Shown one piece after another: positions 4,863 to 7,188 of a stretch of 7,188 bases of DNA. The stretch comes from Acidimicrobiaceae bacterium (lineage in GTDB: Bacteria; Actinomycetota; Acidimicrobiia; Acidimicrobiales; Ilumatobacteraceae), in assembly GCA_006515795.1 (NCBI GenBank), contig VFMC01000085.1, forward strand, positions 9,911-17,098. The letters run 5' to 3'. The notes under the pieces are model-generated. The model saw only the letters and a program-made list of their open reading frames with translations. It did not search any database and was not told the DNA's origin. A program made the position numbers and the translations under genes. Position 1 is the first letter of the stretch. The number at the start of each line of letters is the position of its first letter.

Positions 4863-5197
4863 CCCGGGTCGCGCGCGGTCGGTGGGGTGAGGACCAGGCG
4901 GATCGTTGGTACCGAAGCAACGGCTACGAGGTGATCGACCGCAACTGGCGATGCGCCGGCGGCGAGATCGATCTCGTCGTGCGCGATGCGACCACCGTCG
5001 TCTTCGTCGAGGTGAAGGCGCGTTTCTCCGATCGGTTCGGCCCGGCCGCCGCGGCGGTCGACCTACGGAAGCAGCGCCGCCTGCGCATCGCCGCGGTGCG
5101 CTGGCTCGAGGCGCACCCCGGTCACCGGGGAGCGCTCCGGTTCGACGTGGTGGCCATCACCGGCACCCGTGTCGAGGTGATCGTCGCCGCGTATTGA
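4754..5197 (+). CDS. yraN: YraN/UPF0102 family nuclease-like protein, start uncertain
   Basis: The recognisable domain begins at about 4865 (RVARGRWGEDQADRWYRSNGYEVIDRNWRCAGGEIDLVVRD...TVVFVEVKARFSDRFGPAAAAVDLRKQRRL) and runs to TGA 5195-5197. It has the PD-(D/E)xK-like residues of the UPF0102 family: Glu in GED, Asp in GEIDLV, and E-V-K in FVEVK. The family resembles Holliday-junction-resolvase-type nucleases, but no substrate is established. The problem is the start. No ATG, GTG or TTG occurs in frame near 4850-4880. The nearest are ATG 4754 and TTG 4760, inside the DUF2469 gene in another frame, and GTG 4931, which would remove the first helix and the GED Glu. The extra N-terminal 36 residues from 4754 look like shadow sequence. 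A non-canonical start, a start lost to a base error, or the long overlap are all possible. Confidence 0.85.
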   Translation: MGLGHVPQEPVRAEGEGADLQGRQRRGTAAGRPVDLARVARGRWGEDQADRWYRSNGYEVIDRNWRCAGGEIDLVVRDATTVVFVEVKARFSDRFGPAAAAVDLRKQRRLRIAAVRWLEAHPGHRGALRFDVVAITGTRVEVIVAAY

Positions 5198-5200
5198 GCC

Positions 5201-5218
5201 GGAGCGACGCCGCGCTCC
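5201..5218 (+). terminator. Hairpin after yraN
   Basis: GGAGCG (5201-5206) pairs perfectly with CGCTCC (5213-5218) across a 6-nt loop, 3 nt after the yraN stop codon and 7 nt before the putative -10 of the SDR gene. There is no T-tract. It could be a weak terminator of the rplS-DUF2469-yraN unit or a regulator site. Confidence 0.35.
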
Positions 5219-5225
5219 ACGGCAG

Positions 5226-5231
5226 TAGCGT
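5226..5231 (+). promoter_or_regulatory. Putative -10 box (TAGCGT) of the SDR gene
   Basis: TAGCGT, preceded by CAG, ends 9 nt before ATG 5241. The context AGTAGCGT recurs identically before the gene at 6130 with the same 9-nt spacing to an ATG. There is no Shine-Dalgarno or clear -35. Confidence 0.4.
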
Positions 5232-5240
5232 GCGCAGCTG

Positions 5241-6053
5241 ATGGAACTCGAAGGCGCACACGTGCTCGTCACCGGTGCCTCGCGTGGAATCGGCGAGGCC
5301 ATGGCCCGGCACTTCGCCTCGGCAGGCGCGCGGGTGTCCGTGGCCGCCCGGAGTGCTGCGCCGCTCGAAACGCTCGCCCAACAGATCGGCGCAACGAGCT
5401 TCGCGGTCGATCTGCTCGACCCAGCGCAGGTCGATCGGCTGATCTCGGAGGTCGAGCATCGGGCCGGACCGATCGACGTGCTCGTCAACAACGCTGGCGT
5501 CGAGAACGACAAGTGGCTCCACCGGGAGTCGGTCGATCGGCTGCGCGATGTCGTTCGCCTCAACCTCGAGGCGCCGATCGTGCTCACCCGCGGGGTGCTG
5601 CCAGGCATGCTCGAACGCGGTCGCGGGCACCTCGTGTTCACCAGCTCGCTCGCCGGCACGTCGGCCTATCCCGGGCTCGCCGCCTACTCCGCCACGAAGG
5701 CGGGCCTGAACAACTTCGCCGCCGCAGTCCGCCTCGAGCTCCGCGACACTCCCATCCGCACAACCCTGGTGGCCACCGGCCCGATCGACACCCGGATGTG
5801 GGCTGTGCTCGAGGAGCACGCCGACCTCGCTCCGATGCTCCGTCGCCTCCGCCGTCTACGGCTGATCCCGATGAAGTCACCAGACCTGATCGGCCGCCTC
5901 ACCGTGGCTGCGGTGCAAAATGATCGTCGCCACGTGCGGGTTCCACGGCGGTTGGCGATCACGTTCTGGCTGGGCGAGAGCCCACGACGCGTGACCGAGG
6001 CGTTGCTCGCCGGCGTGCCGTTCGTGCGATCGGATCCGCCGCCGGAGAACTGA
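5241..6053 (+). CDS. SDR family NAD(P)-dependent oxidoreductase
   Basis: The 270-residue product is a classical short-chain dehydrogenase/reductase with a Rossmann fold. The cofactor-binding TGASRGIG is at residues 11-18, NNAG at 83-86, the structural Asn in LNL at about 108, Ser136 in TSSLAG, and the catalytic Tyr149 and Lys153 in YSATK. The PG/T segment ATGPIDTRMW follows. An Arg after the glycine-rich motif and the basic AARS after the second strand suggest NADP preference, which is an inference. The C-terminal part from about residue 200 carries an Arg-rich stretch (RRLRRLRL) and a less conserved tail, so the substrate cannot be assigned. Candidates include acyl, sterol or sugar-type alcohols. 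The gene begins 43 nt after yraN behind a hairpin and a TAGCGT box, probably as its own unit. Its upstream partner in many actinobacteria (comM) is not present. Confidence 0.93.
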   Translation: MELEGAHVLVTGASRGIGEAMARHFASAGARVSVAARSAAPLETLAQQIGATSFAVDLLDPAQVDRLISEVEHRAGPIDVLVNNAGVENDKWLHRESVDRLRDVVRLNLEAPIVLTRGVLPGMLERGRGHLVFTSSLAGTSAYPGLAAYSATKAGLNNFAAAVRLELRDTPIRTTLVATGPIDTRMWAVLEEHADLAPMLRRLRRLRLIPMKSPDLIGRLTVAAVQNDRRHVRVPRRLAITFWLGESPRRVTEALLAGVPFVRSDPPPEN

Positions 6054-6079
6054 GCTGCGCCGCACCCGCCGACCCGATC

Positions 6080-6112
6080 GAACCGGCTGCCGACCTGCAC
6101 AGCGGCCGGTTC
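6080..6112 (+). terminator. Hairpin between the SDR gene and the membrane-protein gene
   Basis: GAACCGG (6080-6086) pairs with CCGGTTC (6106-6112). An inner CTG/CAG (6087-6089 and 6100-6102) extends the stem across a 3-nt bulge. It begins 26 nt after the SDR stop codon and ends 2 nt before the TAGCGT box at 6115, overlapping the -35 to -10 region. It could be a terminator, or an operator for the downstream gene. Confidence 0.35.
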
Positions 6113-6114
6113 AG

Positions 6115-6120
6115 TAGCGT
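6115..6120 (+). promoter_or_regulatory. Putative -10 box (TAGCGT) of the membrane-protein gene
   Basis: TAGCGT ends 9 nt before ATG 6130 but only 6 nt before the in-frame GTG at 6127. The 8-9 nt spacing seen at ffh, trmD and the SDR gene favours ATG 6130 as the start of a leaderless message. Confidence 0.4.
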
Positions 6121-6129
6121 ACGTCGGTG

Positions 6130-6873
6130 ATGCAACCGGCGACGCGTTCCAGAGTGCTGATCATCGGGATCGGCCTCGGGCTTGGTGCGTTCGCGCTCGC
6201 CGGCTCGGCTGCCGCTGCGCCGACACCGCCTGAGCCGGTGCCGGTGCCGCCGCTACCCGCGATCATCGACCCGGCGGCGGTGTCGGCGCGACTCATCCCC
6301 GTGCCCACCGGATGTTCTGCTCCGCCGACCGAGCAGGTGGTGTTCGTCGGCACCCTCGTGCTCAACGATGCGAGCACCGCCCGATTCGCTGTCGAGCAGG
6401 TTCGCTCGGGCAGCGTCGAGGGCTTCGCGGTCGGCGGGTTGATCGATGTGCGCTACGGCGACGAGACCCGCTTCCTCGATCGTGACGTGCGCTACATCGT
6501 CGGCGCAGGCGTCGATCCAGACCTGCGGGTGCTCGCCTCACGGGTGACCGAATCGGCGCCGCTGTTCGGTGGCAACGAGATCGCCGGCGTCAACGACTCC
6601 GATGTCGCCTGCCCGCTGTTCGAAGATCCAGTCCGCACGCTGCTCGCCGACAACACCAGCGTCGAGTCGGGTGTGCTCTCGCCACTCGGCGATGCGAAGG
6701 GACAGATCCTGCGGGCGGTCATGCAGCCGGTCGGCGTAGCCGTGGCGATCCTCTTCGGACTGGTCCTGCTGAAGCACCTCATCTTCGCCCTCGGACGATC
6801 GTTGCGCGATCTCGGCTCGGACGACAGCTTGGATCGCGAACGGCGCCACCGCGACGACCTGGCCGCGCCCTGA
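6130..6873 (+). CDS. Unclassified secreted/anchored protein with signal peptide and C-terminal TM segment
   Basis: I do not recognise this family. From ATG 6130 the product has 247 residues. Residues 1-30 form a signal peptide: basic RSR, hydrophobic VLIIGIGLGLGAFALAG, then a small-residue end with likely cleavage near AAAA at 27-30. A Pro-rich linker (31-45, PTPPEPVPVPPLP) follows. Residues 65-165 form a beta-rich domain (VVFVGTLVLND, TARFAVEQVRSG, GGLIDVRYGDETRFLDRDVRYIVGAGVDPD) with two cysteines, Cys62 and Cys161, that could form a disulfide. One transmembrane helix spans about 201-222, and a charged tail (DDSLDRERRHRDD) would be cytoplasmic, making it type I. The strand pattern recalls small OB-like secreted domains, but this is a guess. 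Its TGA directly abuts the convergent rpe stop, so no terminator separates them. Its gene neighbours suggest no function. Confidence 0.85.
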   Translation: MQPATRSRVLIIGIGLGLGAFALAGSAAAAPTPPEPVPVPPLPAIIDPAAVSARLIPVPTGCSAPPTEQVVFVGTLVLNDASTARFAVEQVRSGSVEGFAVGGLIDVRYGDETRFLDRDVRYIVGAGVDPDLRVLASRVTESAPLFGGNEIAGVNDSDVACPLFEDPVRTLLADNTSVESGVLSPLGDAKGQILRAVMQPVGVAVAILFGLVLLKHLIFALGRSLRDLGSDDSLDRERRHRDDLAAP

Positions 6874-7188
6874 TCAGGAGGTGGCGAAGGCTGCGGTTGC
6901 GCGGGCCCGGAGATCGGCGACCGCGTGCGTGAGCCCTAGCGGATCGCGGAACAGCGCGCTACCGGCGACGAGCACGTTCGCGCCGGCGGCGGCCGCGCCG
7001 GCCACCGTTGCCGGGCCGATGCCTCCGTCGACCTCGACGTCGACATGACCGGCGAGTCCCGCCCGATCGATCATGTCACGCACCTCGCGGATCTTCGGTT
7101 CCATCGTGGCGATGTAGTGCTGGCCGCCGAAGCCGGGGTTCACTGTCATGACGAGAACGAGGTCGTCCAGATCGAGAACGTGGGCGAC
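6874..7188 (-). CDS. rpe: Ribulose-phosphate 3-epimerase (C-terminal part)
   Basis: Rpe interconverts ribulose-5-phosphate and xylulose-5-phosphate in the pentose phosphate and Calvin cycles. The frame stays open to the right window edge, so only the last 104 residues of about 220 are present. They contain the TIM-barrel motif LVLVMTVNPGFGGQ with its flexible active-site loop, the catalytic metal-binding Asp in VEVDGGIG, and the phosphate-binding AGSALF. The C-terminus (DPLGLTHAVADLRARATAAFATS) is of normal length. The TGA at 6876-6874 sits head to tail against the opposite-strand stop, forming the palindrome CCTGATCAGG (6869-6878). The metal-binding His residues and the start lie outside the window. 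Confidence 0.95.
   Translation of the reverse strand, partial: VAHVLDLDDLVLVMTVNPGFGGQHYIATMEPKIREVRDMIDRAGLAGHVDVEVDGGIGPATVAGAAAAGANVLVAGSALFRDPLGLTHAVADLRARATAAFATS

Noticed and set aside
6127..6129. GTG 6127 as the start of the membrane-protein gene
   Set aside because: ATG 6130 follows immediately and has the 9-nt spacing to TAGCGT seen at the SDR gene.
1..7188. Defence system, prophage or other mobile accessory cluster
   Set aside because: No transposase, integrase, att-like repeat, toxin-antitoxin pair or phage protein is seen. Except for the DUF952 insertion and the 3' genes, the order is a standard translation-gene locus.

Overview
The window is GC-rich and densely packed, with the gene order and protein families of a chromosomal housekeeping segment from a high-GC Gram-positive bacterium (Actinomycetota). 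The DUF2469 protein next to rplS and yraN is an actinobacterial hallmark. The divergence from Streptomyces-type order, and the lack of lepB and rnhB between rplS and DUF2469, would fit a deep lineage such as Acidimicrobiia. That placement is an inference from memory of gene order, not a measured one.

Layout on the + strand: the 3' end of a gene with a protease-inhibitor-I78-like C-terminus (2-334); ffh, interrupted by a frameshift (422-1814); rpsP (1856-2128); khpA (2125-2433); rimM (2451-2933). A DUF952 gene lies on the - strand (2985-3323) and splits the usual rimM-trmD pair. The + strand then resumes with trmD (3356-4090), rplS (4170-4517), DUF2469 (4563-4862), yraN (4754-5197), an SDR oxidoreductase (5241-6053) and an unclassified signal-peptide/single-TM protein (6130-6873). 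The 3' half of rpe (- strand, 6874-7188) runs off the right edge, convergent with its neighbour.

The core genes serve protein synthesis and export: SRP targeting (Ffh), small-subunit assembly and RNA binding (S16, RimM, KhpA), tRNA m1G37 methylation (TrmD) and large-subunit protein L19. rpsP-khpA-rimM is tightly coupled, with a GTGA overlap and then a 17-nt gap. The first genes of four apparent transcription units (ffh, trmD, SDR, 6130 gene) share a TAGssT box 8-9 nt before the start codon and no obvious Shine-Dalgarno sequence, as expected for leaderless transcripts. Three of them also have a hairpin between the previous stop codon and the box.

No mobile element, CRISPR array, tRNA or rRNA is visible, and I see no undescribed multi-gene system. 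The points most worth checking are the ffh frameshift beside a stretch of atypical codon use, a 17-bp perfect inverted repeat that runs into the end of the DUF952 gene next to a C-run/G-quadruplex-type tract, an Asp-to-Glu change at the expected catalytic position of TrmD, and a yraN gene without a canonical start codon where its conserved domain begins.
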